A DNA stretch of 64,000 nucleotides, taken from assembly GCA_963924555.1 (NCBI GenBank), contig OZ004588.1:7165205-7229204 (forward strand). The letters run 5' to 3'. The position numbers and the translations under genes are program-made. Positions 11,135-23,847 of the stretch are shown piece by piece; the first letter of the stretch is position 1; each line of letters opens with the position of its first letter. This DNA is from Crambe crambe. Lineage: Eukaryota > Porifera > Demospongiae > Poecilosclerida > Crambeidae. Under the pieces are notes generated by a model. That model was not told the origin of the DNA and searched no databases. It saw nothing but the letters and a program-made list of their open reading frames with translations.

Positions 11135-14100
11135 AGAGTATAGGAAAACAATTGATAATGTTGAGATGAGACAGTTCAGAATAACTTACAGACTGAAGGA
11201 ACCAAATTCAGCATCCGTTCAGAATAATGGAGATATTGAAGGTATAGGAAAACAATCAGTGTGTAACAATGCTGAGATGAGACAGTTCAGAATAACTTAC
11301 AGACTGAAGGAACCAAATTCAGCATCCGTTCAGGATAATGGAGATATTGAAGGTATAGGAAAATAATCAGTGTGTAACAATGCTGAGATAAGACAGTTAG
11401 AATAACTTACAAGCTGAAGGAACCAAATTCAGCATCCGTTCAGGATAATGGAGATATTGAAGGTATAGGAAAACAATCAGTGTATAACAATGCTGAGATG
11501 AGACAGTTCAGAATAACTTACAGACTGAAGGAACCAAATTCAGCATCCATTCAGGATAATGGAGATATTGAAGGTATAGGAAAATAATCAGTGTGTAACA
11601 ATGCTGAGATAAGACAGTTAGAATAACTTACAAGCTGAAGGAACCAAATTCAGCATCCGTTCAGGATAATGGAGATATTGAAGGTATAGGAAAACAATCA
11701 GTGTGTAGCAATGCTGAGATAAGACAGTTAGAATAACCTACAAGCTGAAGGAACCAAATTCAGCATCCGTTCAGGATAATGGAGATATTGAAGGTATAGG
11801 AAAACAATCAGTGTGTAATAATGCTGAGATGAGACAGTTCAGAATAACTTACAGACTGAAGGAACCAAATTCAGCATCCGTTCAGGATAATGGAGATATT
11901 GAAGGTATAGGAAAACGATCAGTGTGTAACAGTGTTGAGATGAGACAGTTCAGAATAACTTACATGCTGAAGGAACCAAATTCAGCATCCGTTCAGGATA
12001 ATGGAGATATTGAAGGTGTAGGAAACAATCAGAGTGTAACAGTGTTGAGATGAGACAGTTCAGAATAACTTACAGACTGAAGGAACCAAATTCAGCATCC
12101 ATTCAGGATAATGGAGATATTGAAGGCATAGGAAAACAATCAGTGTGTAACAATGCTGAGATGAGACAGTTCAGAATAACTTACAGACTGAAGGAACCAA
12201 ATTCAGCATCCGTTCAGGATAATGGAGATATTGAAGGTATAGGAAAACGATCAGTGTGTAACAGTGTTGAGATGAGACAGTTCAGAATAACTTACATGCT
12301 GAAGGAACCAAATTCAGCATCCATTCAGGATAATGGAGATATTGAAGGCATAGGAAAACAATCAGTGTGTAACAATGCTGAGATGAGACAGTTCAGAATA
12401 ACTTACAAGCTGAAGGAACCAAATTCAGCATCCATTCAGGATAATGGAGATATTGAAGGTATAGGAAAACAATCAGTGTATAACAATGCTGAAATGAGAC
12501 AGTTCAGAATAACTTACATCCTGAAGGAACCAAATTTAGCATCCGTTCAGGATAATGGAGATATTGAAGATATAGGAAAATAATTAGTCTGTAACAATGC
12601 TGAGATGAGACAGTTCAGAATAACTTACATCCTGAAGGAACCAAATTCAGCATCCGTTCAGGATAATGGAGATATTGAAGGTATAGGAAAACAATCAGTG
12701 TGTAACAGTGTTGAGATGAGACAGTTCAGAATAACTTACATGCTGAAGGAACCAAATTCAGCATCCGTTCAGGATGATGGAGATATTGAAGGTGTAGGAA
12801 ACAATCAGTGTGTAACAGTGTTGAGATGAGACAGTTCAGAATAACTTACAGACTGAAGGAACCAAATTCAGCATCCGTTCAGGATAACGGAGATATTGAA
12901 GGTATAGGAAAACAATCAGTGTGTAATAATGCTGAAATGAGACAGTTCAGAATAACTTACAACCTGCGTCCATTCAGGATAATGGAGATATTGAAGGTAT
13001 AGGAAAACAATCAGTGTGTAACAGTGTTGAGATGAGACAGTTCAGAATAACTTACTTCCTGAAGGAACCAAATTCAGCATCCGTTCAGGATAATGGAGAT
13101 ATTGAAGGTATAGGAAAACAATCAGTGTGTAACAATGCTGAGATGAGACAGTTCAGAATAACTTACAGACTGAAGGAACCAAATTCAGCATCCATTCAGG
13201 ATAACGGAGATATTGAAGGTATAGGAAAACAATCAGTGTGTAATAATGCTGTTCAGAATAACTTACAACCTGCGTCCATTCAGGATAATGGAGATATTGA
13301 AGGTATAGGAAAACAATCAGTGTGTAACAGTGTTGAGATGAGACAGTTCAGAATAACTTACAAACTGAAGGAACCAAATTCAGCATCCGTTCAGGATAAT
13401 GGAGATATTGAAGGTATAGGAAAACAATCAGTGTGTAACAATGCTGAGATGAGACAGTTCAGAATAACTTACAGGCTGAAGGAACCAAATTCAGCATCCG
13501 TTCAGGATAATAGAGATATTGAAGGTATAGGAAAACAATTAGTGTGTAACAATGCTAGTTCAGAATAACTTACTGTCTGAAGGAACCAAATTCAGCATCC
13601 ATTCAGGATAATGGAGATATTGAAGGTATGGGAAAACAATCAGTGTGTAACAATGCTGAGATGAGACAGTTCAGAATAACTTACAGCCTGAAGGAACCAA
13701 ATTCAGCATCCATTCAGGATAATGGAGATATTGAAGGTATAGGAAAACAATTAGTGTGTAACAATGCTAGTTCAGAATAACTTACTGTCTGAAGGAACCA
13801 AATTTAGCATCCATTCAGGATAATGGAGATATTGAAGGTATGGGAAAACAATCAGTGTGTAACAATGCTGAGATGAGACAGTTCAGAATAACTTACATAC
13901 TGAAGGAACCAAATTCAGCATCCGTTCAGGATAATAGAGATATTGAAGGTATAGGAAAACAATTAGTGTGTAACAATGCTAGTTCAGAATAACTTACTGT
14001 CTGAAGGAACCAAATTCAGCATCCATTCAGGATAATGGAGATATTGAAGGTATGGGAAAACAATCAGTGTGTAACAATGCTGAGATGAGACAGTTCAGAA

Positions 14101-17100
14101 TAACTTACAGCCTGAAGGAACCAAATTCAGCATCCATTCAGGATAATGGAGATATTGAAGGTATAGGAAAACAATCAGTGTGTAACAATGCTGAGATGAG
14201 ACAGTTCAGAATAACTTACAGCCTGAAGGAACCAAATTCAGCATCCATTCAGGATAATGGAGAAATTGAAGGTATGGGAAAACAATCAGTGTGTAACAAT
14301 GCTGAGATGAGACAGTTCAGAATAACTTACACGCTGAAGGAACCAAATTCAGCATCCATTCAGGATAATGGAGATATTGAAGGTATAGGAAAACAATCAG
14401 TGTGTAACAATGCTGAGATGAGACAGTTCAGAATAACTTACACGCTGAAGGAACCAAATTCAGCATCCATTCAGGATAATGGAGATATTGAAGGTATAGG
14501 AAAACAATCAGTGTGTAACAGTGTTGAGATGAGACAGTTCAGAATAACTTACTTCCTGAAGGAACCAAATTCAGCATCCGTTCAGGATAATGGAGATATT
14601 GAAGGTATAGGAAAACAATCAGTGTGTAACAATGCTGAGATGAGACAGTTCAGAATAACTTACAGCCTGAAGGAACCAAATTCAGCATCCATTCAGGATA
14701 ATGGAGAAATTGAAGGTATAGGAAAACAATCAGTGTGTAACAATGCTGAGATGAGACAGTTCAGAATAACTTACAGACTGAAGGAACCAAATTCAGCATC
14801 CGTTCAGGATAATGGAGATATTGAAGGTATAGGAAAACAATCAGTGTGTAACAATGCTGAGATGAGACAGTTCAGAATAACTTACAGCCTGAAGGAACCA
14901 AATTCAGCATCCATTCAGGATAATGGAGAAATTGAAGGTATAGGAAAACAATCAGTGTGTAACAATGCTGAGATGAGACAGTTCAGAATAACTTACAGAC
15001 TGAAGGAACCAAATTCAGCATCCGTTCAGGATAATGGAGATATTGAAGGTATAGGAAAACAATCAGTGTGTAACAATGCTGAGATGAGACAGTTCAGAAT
15101 AACTTACTTTCTGAAGGAACCAAATTCAGCATCCGATCAGGATAATGGAGATATTGAAGGTATAGGAAAATAATCAGTGTGTAACAATGCTGAGATAAGA
15201 CAGTTAGAATAACTTACAAGCTGAAGGAACCAAATTCAGCATCCGTTCAGGATAATGGAGATATTGAAGGTATAGGAAAACGATCAGTGTGTAACAGTGT
15301 TGAGATGAGACAGTTCAGAATAACTTACATGCTGAAGGAACCAAATTCAGCATCCGTTCAGGATAATGGAGATATTGAAGGTGTAGGAAACAATCAGAGT
15401 GTAACAGTGTTGAGATGAGACAGTTCAGAATAACTTACAGACTGAAGGAACCAAATTCAGCATCCATTCAGGATAATGGAGATATTGAAGGCATAGGAAA
15501 ACAATCAGTGTGTAACAATGCTGAGATGAGACAGTTCAGAATAACTTACAGACTGAAGGAACCAAATTCAGCATCCGTTCAGGATAATGGAGATATTGAA
15601 GGTATAGGAAAACGATCAGTGTGTAACAGTGTTGAGATGAGACAGTTCAGAATAACTTACATGCTGAAGGAACCAAATTCAGCATCCATTCAGGATAATG
15701 GAGATATTGAAGGCATAGGAAAACAATCAGTGTGTAACAATGCTGAGATGAGACAGTTCAGAATAACTTACACGCTGAAGGAACCAAATTCAGCATCCGT
15801 TCAGGATAATGGAGATATTGAAGGTATAGGAAAACAATCAGTGTGTAACAATGCTGAGATGAGGCTGTTCAGAATAACTTACACGCTGAAGGAACCAAAT
15901 TCAGCATCCGTTCAGGATAATGAAGATATTGAAGGTATAGGAAAACAATCAGTGTGTAACAATGCTGACAGTTCAGAATAACTTACAGCCTGAAGGAACC
16001 AAATTCAGTATCCGTTCAGGATAATGAAGGTATAGGGAAACAATCAGTGTGTAACAATGCTGAGATGGGAGAGTTCAGAATAACTTACTTCCTGAAGGAA
16101 CCAAATTCAACATCCATTCAGGACAATGGAATTATAGGAAAATGAAGGTATAGGGGAAACAATCAGTGTGTAACAATGCTGTGATGGCAGAGTTCAGAAT
16201 AACTTACTTCCTGAAGGAACCAAATTCAACATCCATTCAGGATAATGGAATTATAGGAAAACAATCAGTGTGTAACAATGCTGAGATGAGACAGTTCAGA
16301 ATAACTTACTTCCTGAAGGAACCAAATTCAACATCCATTCAGGATAATGGAGTTATAGGAAAACAATCAGTGTGTAACAATGCTGAGATGAGACAGTTCA
16401 GAATAACTTACAAGCTGAAGGAACCAAATTCAGCATCCGTTCAGGATAATGAAGATATTGAAGGTATAGGAAAACAATCAGTGTGTAACAATGCTGAGAT
16501 GAGACAGTTCAGAATAACTTACACGCTGAAGGAACCAAATTCAGCATCCGTTCAGGATAATGAAGATATTGAAGGTATAGGAAAACAATCAGTGTGTAAC
16601 AATGCTGACAGTTCAGAATAACTTACAGCCTGAAGGAACCAAATTCAGTATCCGTTCAGGATAATGAAGGTATAGGGAAATAATCAGTGTGTAACAATGC
16701 TGAGATGGGAGAGTTCAGAATAACTTACTTCCTGAAGGAACCAAATTCAACATCCATTCAGGACAATGGAATTATAGGAAAATGAAGGTATAGGGGAAAC
16801 AATCAGTGTGTAACAATGCTGTGATGGCAGAGTTCAGAATAACTTACTTCCTGAAGGAACCAAATTCAACATCCATTCAGGATAATGGAATTATAGGAAA
16901 ACAATCAGTGTGTAACAATGCTGAGATGAGACAGTTCAGAATAACTTACTTCCTGAAGGAACCAAATTCAACATCCATTCAGGATAATGGAGTTATAGGA
17001 AAACAATCAGTGTGTAACAATGCTGAGATGAGACAGTTCAGAATAACTTACAAGCTGAAGGAACCAAATTCAGCATCCGTTCAGGATAATGAAGATATTG

Positions 17101-18370
17101 AAGGTATAGGAAAACAATCAGTGTGTAACAATGCTGAGATGAGACAGTTCAGAATAACTTACACGCTGAAGGAACCAAATTCAGCATCCGTTCAGGATAA
17201 TGGAGATATTGAAGGTATAGGAAAACAATCAGTGTGTAACAATGCTGAGATGAGACAGTTCAGAATAACTTACACGCTGAAGGAACCAAATTCAGCATCC
17301 GTTCAGGATAATGGAGATATTGAAGATGTAGGAAAACAATCAGTGTGTAACAATGCTGAGATGAGACAGTTCAGAATAACTTACACGCTGAAGGAACCAA
17401 ATTCAGTATCCGTTCAGGATAATGAAGATATTGAAGGTATAGGAAAACAATCAGTGTGTAACAATGCTGAGATGAGACAGTTCAGAATAACTTACAGCCT
17501 GAAGGAACCAAATTCAGTATCCGTTCAGGATAATGAAGATATAGGGAAACAATCAGTGTGTAACAATGCTGAGATGGGAGAGTTCAGAATAACTTACTTC
17601 CTGAAGGAACCAAATTCAACATCCATTCAGGATAAGGAAAACAATCAGTGTGTAACAATGCTGAGATGAGACAGTTCAGAATAACTTACAAGCTGAAGGA
17701 ACCAAATTCAGCATCCGTTCAGGATAATGGAGATATTGAAGGTATAGGAAAACAATCAGTGTGTAACAATGCTGAGATGAGACAGTTCAGAATAACTTAC
17801 AAGCTGAAGGAACCAAATTCAGCATCCGTTCAGGATAATGGAGATATTGAAGGCATAGGAAAACAATCAGTGTGTAACAATGTTGAGATGAGACAGTTCA
17901 GAATAACTTACAGACTGAAGGAACCAAATTCAACATCCATTCAGAATAATGAAGGTATTTAAGATAATATAGGAAAACAATCAGTGTGTAACAATGCTGA
18001 GATGAGACAGTTCAGAATAACTTACAGACTGAAGGAACCAAATTCAACATCCATTCAGGATAATGGAGATATCGAAGGTATAGGAAAACAATCAGTGTGT
18101 AACAATGCTGAGATGAGACAGTTCAGAATAACTTACAAGCTGAAGGAACCAAATTCAGCATCCGTTCAGGATAATGAAGGTATTTAAGATAATATAGGAA
18201 AACAATCAGTGTGTAACAATACTGAGATGAGACAGTTCAGAATAACTTACATTCTGTAGGAACCAAATTCAGCATCCATTCAAGATAATGGAGATATTGA
18301 AGGTATAGGGAAACAATTATAGTTCATAACAATGCTGAATTCAGAATAACTTACACCCTGATCCAGCATA
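11135..18370 (-). repeat. Copy A array of ~67 single-codon microexon units
   Basis: About 67 units of 111 bp. On the minus strand the consensus is TTTGGTTCCTTCAG, NNN, GTAAGTTATTCTG and then the rest of a 108-nt intron-like sequence. The triplet nearest the GTPase is at 11190-11192 and the farthest at 18355-18357. Codons: 14 Ser, 10 Leu, 9 Glu, 8 Ala, 8 Arg, 5 His, 3 Thr, 2 Asp, 2 Val and single Phe, Pro, Tyr, Lys, Asn and Gly, with no stops. Blocks of several units are duplicated inside the array: 16166-16800 closely repeats 16806-17440, and 11.7-12.4 kb repeats at 15.2-15.8 kb. Two short units near 12950 and 13260 lack part of the intron but keep AG-NNN-GT. One donor near 11735 is GTAGGT. 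That the triplets are exons is inferred from splice signals and phase. Confidence 0.8.
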
Positions 18371-18395
18371 CATGATATAGTCATGGTGGGTTGAC

Positions 18396-18463
18396 ATAAT
18401 AATAATAATAATAATAATATAGTAATAATAATAATAATAATAATAGTAATATTAATAATGGAA
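18396..18463. repeat. TAA-type microsatellite
   Basis: Runs of taataataa with short interruptions, just beyond the 5' end of array A. Confidence 0.9.
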
Positions 18464-19043
18464 CCATGACACACACTCTCCTTATCACGATAACATAGGG
18501 ATGGTTAGCCTTGTGGGTCAGGCTCTTCAATGGAAGAGTGTCCATGGGTGAGAATAACTTTAGGATCAGTCATCTCAAGAAGGAGAGTCTGTGGTCATTC
18601 ATCTGGTTCCATACATTCTTCCAGCACTAGCTAGCATTTAGAGTAGAATGAAATACAACAAGCTGATTGCTACCACAGAGCTGACAGTGGTGGCACTACA
18701 CGAATGGTTGACCCTTGACCCCTTCCAGTTAGATAACTATGCGATATCTATACTCTGAAATCTTTACTGAAACCATTAGCTCTGTTGCTACAGCCAGTCA
18801 GTGCAGATTCATAGGAACTATTCAAGATGGCACTGAAGTGAAGTCACACCCACATCCTATGGGTCAATAACTCCGGCCAATAATGGTAGCTATGGTGAAG
18901 GTGTAAGATATTAGACACAGGGGAAGAACCAAAGGTATAGTGGCCCACCATGTAACCGGTGCTGTCTGGAACCCAATGAATAGTGGCCATGACATTTAGT
19001 GCATTAGTCCTGACCCCTTGTATAGTTAGTCATAATAGCTCAC
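18464..19043. other. Intron between first exon and array, copy A
   Basis: Part of this spacer (18500-18630) is the reverse complement of the matching spacer of copy 0 near 4800-4960, so a local inversion separates the copies. A weak, decayed match to the plus-strand exon-like block of copies C and D lies near 18800-18900. Nothing else was recognised. Confidence 0.4.
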
Positions 19044-19098
19044 CATCTTTCTTTCTCTGAGCTGTGGCGTGGCTTGTACACCTCAATACTTCCTTCCA
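19044..19098 (-). CDS. First coding exon, copy A (ATG as last codon)
   Basis: As in copy 0, an acceptor (tactttttag) precedes a ~55-nt exon ending GAAAGAAAGATG before donor GTGAGC. The final ATG (19046-19044) is the only start in phase 0. A protein from this copy would begin with Met and then go straight into residues from the microexon array. Confidence 0.5.
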
Positions 19099-20124
19099 CT
19101 AAAAAGTATAGTAGTAGCAAGTTAAGCAGTGCTCTGAAGGAAGGTACGTTATCAGATTGTAAGGGCCTGGTGGTCTTCAGATCATTGGAGCAGGACAGAA
19201 AAAATAAAATACTGACCAATTAATGATGTTATGGCCTAATATTTAATTGGCGTGTTATTTAGTACTCAAAAGATCTTCTCAGCAACAATTAGTAGTGTGG
19301 GGGTTACTTAGTCTGGCATAGCCACACCCCTGAGCACGAAGCACGAGGTGATCTGTAAACATTCAATAAACTGAGTTGTGCTACTGCATGAATATCATTA
19401 CTAACACACAGCGTACACCACAGACATGCAGTACACCACTGCTATGGAGAAACTATCCAGTGGATCAGTGCACTGCCAGTTAAATTTGCCTCTTTCATTA
19501 ACCTGGACAGTATTCATTCATTCATTCATTATCACTGACTGACCCAAAAGGATATGCAGTAGGTACAACAAAAAACAAAAAGTGTAATGTCACTAAAGGG
19601 ATGATATCCTGAGAGCGGCAAAAACTGAGATATGAAAGATCTCAGACCAGTGGTATAAATGACCACTACCCTGGAACTGTAAGCTCCATTGGCCACTCTT
19701 CTTGGTCGGGAAATACACACACACACAGCATCAACATCCTCATGTCATTTGTCATCTGAGCAGCAGTTTTAATCACGATTTTCAACTCCTGAGACCCACC
19801 AGGTTGGAGGGATCCCGAAGGTCACACCAGATGTCAACCAGAATGCAAGAGGTCCAGTCGTTATATGGCAGCCCACAGAAGGTAAGCCATAACTATTCGC
19901 AACGGTGAACCTCGTTTTCACCCACAGCAAGTTTGTGGATAACATTCTACAGAGATGGTATAGCCTTGACCACTCTCTGGATAACTCCACACCTCAACCG
20001 ATAGGTCTAAACTGCTTGACTCTCTCAGGCACTCAGAGACCCTCTCAGAGGCACTCTCGGGCACTATACACTGATTGCACATGCGCAACATTAAGTTGTC
20101 ATAATTAATGATGACAAGAATTAA
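19099..20124. other. Spacer between units A and B
   Basis: The left half of the broken MITE with TAGTCTGGC-type ends starts near 19307. The rest has no recognisable gene; small open frames here overlap on both strands and show no family features. Confidence 0.3.
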
Positions 20125-21620
20125 TGTTGAGTGTCAAAGTCAAAGTCATGTATCGCCCAAATAGGGCATAAAAAACAACAACAAAATACAATAGTTACAC
20201 GTAAATGCAGTTAAACTTGCTCAGGTTTCCTGCCTTCAAATTGTGCTTGCCTGTCTCCTATCTCCCAACTTCAGCTCGTCTGTGACTTTCTAGCAGGTGA
20301 TCCATCAGCGAGCCCCCCAGGTCCCCCACATCGCACCGTGGACACGGCTTACTCCCCCTTCCATGAGAACTTAACACCTTGCTGAGGTTTTGTAGTCCCT
20401 TGACTTGCCAGGATCCCAGATCCATCACTCTATCCCACAGCTCGGCCCATGTCTTCCCCTTTGCCTCCTCTGCAATCAGTGCCGATTTCTCCCCACACCT
20501 CTCCAGCATCTTCTCCCTATCCATTGTCCACAGGGTGTCACGCACACTTGCTCTGCATCCTCCGATATCTCATTTGTGAAACACATGCCATAGCTCTCCT
20601 TCAGCTCTCTGCACTCTTTGACCAGGCATAGTGACTCTACCTCATCCACCATCACGCACATCATCTCAGCCCCAATTCCCTCATTGCTGACCATTTCCTC
20701 CTTAGGAAGCCAAGCTTCGCTGACAACAGCCTACACTAAACCGATTCCAAGTCCAAAGCGACATGCGCTGCTGTGTTGGAGTGGTGCTTTGGCCACCTGA
20801 AAGCATACTTTGAGCTTGTCAATGTGGCTATCTCTCAAGATCCAGTTTTCACAGCCATAAAGGAGAACCGGCATCACGCATGTATCAATAATGGACCTGC
20901 TTGACACTGGGTTAAACTCCCCATCGAATGTACCAATACTACCAAACTGGAAAAACGCTCTCCTTGCCTTGCTCCCTTGTCAACTGCACTGGTCACAAAA
21001 AGGTCCCCTTTCCACCAGTAGCCCAAACACTTTGCCTCTGATCTCCATGGAACCACCTCTCCCTCAATTTCAATACCATTCCCACCAGAGGTCCCCCCTT
21101 GCCGATCAAACACTATCACTTGACACTTTTGCACATTTAAATGCAGATGATTTGCTTCACAAAACCTCTTTACCAGATTAACCTGGCCCTCCAAGGACTC
21201 CTTGCTAGCCGATATTGTCCTGATGTCATCAGCATGTGCAAAGCCACCCACATAGAGATTATTGATGGATAACCCTAACTCTGCAGACTGCAACTGTTGT
21301 AGCAAAGGATTCATGATCAGCAGGAATAGTGTTGGAGACAGCACTGAGCCTTGCTTAACCCCTCTGTCAATCAAGAAGCTTTGCGACAGGGATCCTTCAC
21401 TCTCACACACCCTTCTGTACCCTGGTACCAGCTCTTTAGAACCCTCCACATCTTCCCATTTATCCCCACCTCAAACAGCCTCCTGAACAGTACAGGGTAT
21501 TCCACCAAATCAAAGGCTTTCTGCAGGTCATACAGACACATATACACCTTACTACCACCACCAACATACCTTGCAATTGCCTCTTGAGTGTGCATTCTCA
21601 GCCTCGAAAATCTCACCGGA
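20125..21620 (-). mobile_element. LINE (non-LTR retrotransposon) 3' fragment
   Basis: Minus-strand reading frames carry reverse-transcriptase motifs in order. LYDLQKAFDLVEYPVL lies at about 21500. GVKQGSVLSPTLFLLIMNPL and the catalytic-like AHADD lie in the frame 20874-21449. A C-terminal Cys/His segment with CPRCDVGD...HLLESH lies at 20258-20545. The 3' end carries GACTTTGACTTTGAC near 20135-20150, a tail type common in LINEs. The upstream endonuclease part is missing, and at least two frame breaks separate the segments (one between the two RT pieces around 21371-21449, one between ~20874 and 20545), so the copy is 5'-truncated and dead. It interrupts the spacer between units A and B. Confidence 0.75.
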
Positions 21621-21807
21621 GAAGGTGAATGGCATGCTAATATGTTAGAACTATACTAGAACAGTCACTAGGGGAAAAGGAGTCTGGCTAGCGAGACTAT
21701 CAAGTTCCAAGCTTCACCTGCAAACAGAAGGCTTTTGAGACTATGAACAGATAAAGGAGGTGCCGAGAAGTCAATGCTGATTGAGCTTACTAGACTTCAA
21801 GTTACAG

Positions 21808-22289
21808 CAGGGGTGTATCCACAGAATTTTGAGTGGCCCGGTGTGCCTGTGTGTGGGATCACCATATCCTTCACCCACTTAGTTTCGATATAGCTGTGCT
21901 AGTTGATCACGATTCTTGAAGGTCATGGTGCTTCATTTACACATCATCACTTAGCTAACTCTGTAGGCATGGGATAGAATTATTATTCTTATTAGATAAT
22001 AAAAGTGGTCCGGTGAAAACCGGACCAACTGGAGTGGTGGATACACTCCTGTCAGGGGTGTATCCATAAAATTTTGAGTGGCCCGGTGTGCTTGTGCATG
22101 GGATCACCATACCCACTTTATCCTTTACCCACTTATCAGAAGGATGCTAATGTGATCATGATTCTTGAAGTTTCATATAATCACTTAGCTAACTCTGCAG
22201 GCATGGGATGAAATTATAATTATTAATTTGATAATAAAAGTGGTCAGCGATCCGGTGAAAACCGGACCAACCGGAGTTGTGGATACAAT
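21808..22289. mobile_element. Two tandem MITE-like copies with GGTCCGG hairpin
   Basis: Two ~240-bp copies lie back to back (21808-22052 and 22053-22289). Each begins CAGGGGTGTATCCA and ends with the inverted form (TGGATACACTCCT in the first). Each has a hairpin near its right end; in the first copy it is GGTCCGGTGAAAACCGGACC (22007-22026). There is no coding capacity. Confidence 0.55.
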
Positions 22290-23240
22290 GGCCACTCCAA
22301 AATCCAAGCATGTGCTCCCACTGTTGAAATCTTTATTCGGATGAGAGTGTGGTCCTTGAAGGGTTTATGCATATGAAAGGTTAGCCTCGAGGGAAAATAG
22401 GGCCTGATTACGCATGCGCTAAAATGCCCCCGGATCCAGGCCTGCGCGCGCGTAAGAATAATGGGTGTGGTTATTTCGTCATTCTTGCTCGCCTATCAAG
22501 GAGCCTTCTGACAGTCCTGTCATACTTCCTTTCCATAACCATAACCACGTGTTACTGTCTCTAATTTCACAAACAAATAGATCCACACCATGACCAATAA
22601 TGGAAATTCCAATATGTTACCAGACTCTCCTTCGTGCTTCGCGCTTGGGGACTAGGAGTCAATTGGACTTGCCTACTTGAGCTAGGGGAGGCCCCACTTG
22701 TTTGCTACATACATACATACCTGTATGGATGTGACCTTATTAAGGTGAAGTTAGTTTGATGTGTGGAGAAGCTTAAATTCCTCCCTGTCTGACCCCTCCC
22801 CCTCCCCAAGTAGAACCTGTAGAGAAAGAAATTTATCACTACAGCCACATATAGTCAACTATGTGGATAACTAATCCTTTTAATTGATCTTACCTCAAAA
22901 AGATGGTGCTATAGAGTCACTTCTCAACACCTCACAGCAACTGACTGCAAAAAGAACACTTACCTGATTCAAATAGGTATTTTAAGTAGCTTGAGTTTGA
23001 AATACAGAAAAAAAGAGTGGATCAAAAAGGGGTGGATCACAATAATGATTACCATAGAAAAAGTCACATGTTCCTGATCTCATGAATCATGATTATGATG
23101 AATATTCTCAAAGGGTCAGGACTACTAGTGTAATGCAATACTCAGTACAAAGAATAATATTGCTACAGCTCCAGTTAGCTACATATGATAAACATGACAC
23201 TATGCAGTAGTGGCAGGGGAAAGTTCAGTTATCTGATAGA
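22290..23240. other. Spacer and unit-boundary module of copy B
   Basis: The stretch 22296-22380 is the reverse complement of part of the copy 0 spacer (about 5665-5745), pointing to an inversion. The unit-boundary module follows from about 22705. No gene was recognised. Confidence 0.4.
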
Positions 23241-23246
23241 GTTTTC

Positions 23247-23369
23247 TCAAGCATTGCACTCTTCACTGTCAAGTGTCTCTAGTCCCAGTTCCTTTCTCTT
23301 CTCCTCCAGGAAATCCTCGTACCCCAAAACAGCCTTCCTCATCGTCTCCAGGAACTGAGGCACTCCAGT
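23247..23369 (-). pseudogene. Unrecognised charged-helix fragment, inverted copy (B)
   Basis: Minus-strand match to the fragment at 6557-6664, with FLETMRKAVLGYEDFLEEKR. Here and in copy D it is inverted compared with A and C, and it is slightly longer (FLEE added). The family is not recognised. Confidence 0.35.
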
Positions 23370-23566
23370 CAAACAAACAAACAAACAAATAAACAAATGA
23401 ATGAGCATACTAACTATAACAACATTTGACTTGACTGCAAGCAAATCTTCATGAAGTCAGACGTGAACATCATTAATGCTTCATTATGTTCTTTGAATGA
23501 CACAACAAATAGATGAGTTGTATTGTTCTCTCTCTGTATTATTTTGTGTTGTCCCTCCCCCCACAG

Positions 23567-23640
23567 GTTCGTTAAGAGTGCAAGCAGCAGGACTTGGAGT
23601 GGAGAGGACAGAAGATGATGAAGGGGAGGACTTCCCTTAA
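23567..23640 (+). pseudogene. PSMD3 last-exon remnant (B, first)
   Basis: After cccccacag the plus strand keeps the PSMD3 tail at nucleotide level (GCAGCAGGACTTGGAGT, then GAGGACTTCCC and TAA), but internal deletions destroy the reading. The same decayed form occurs in copy D at 50376-50449. An intact tail lies further right at 25325. Confidence 0.6.
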
Positions 23641-23847
23641 TCAGAAGAAGTAGCTAGTGATTTTAGAAAATAGCATTTAATTTTAAAAAAATTCTTTAAC
23701 AAACTGTATAAAGTGTGCATGTGGCATGTTGTAATGTGATAATATAAAGTAATAATGTTATAAGATTATAACCAACTAGTCACTTGTAATAACTCAAGGT
23801 TTACAACTATAGTTATGTCAAGTCAGTGCTCCACCAATTCAATTCCA

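Noticed and set aside
11135-18370. CRISPR array
   Set aside because: Repeats are ~108 bp with 3-bp variable parts in a eukaryotic setting; there are no spacers of phage length and no cas genes.
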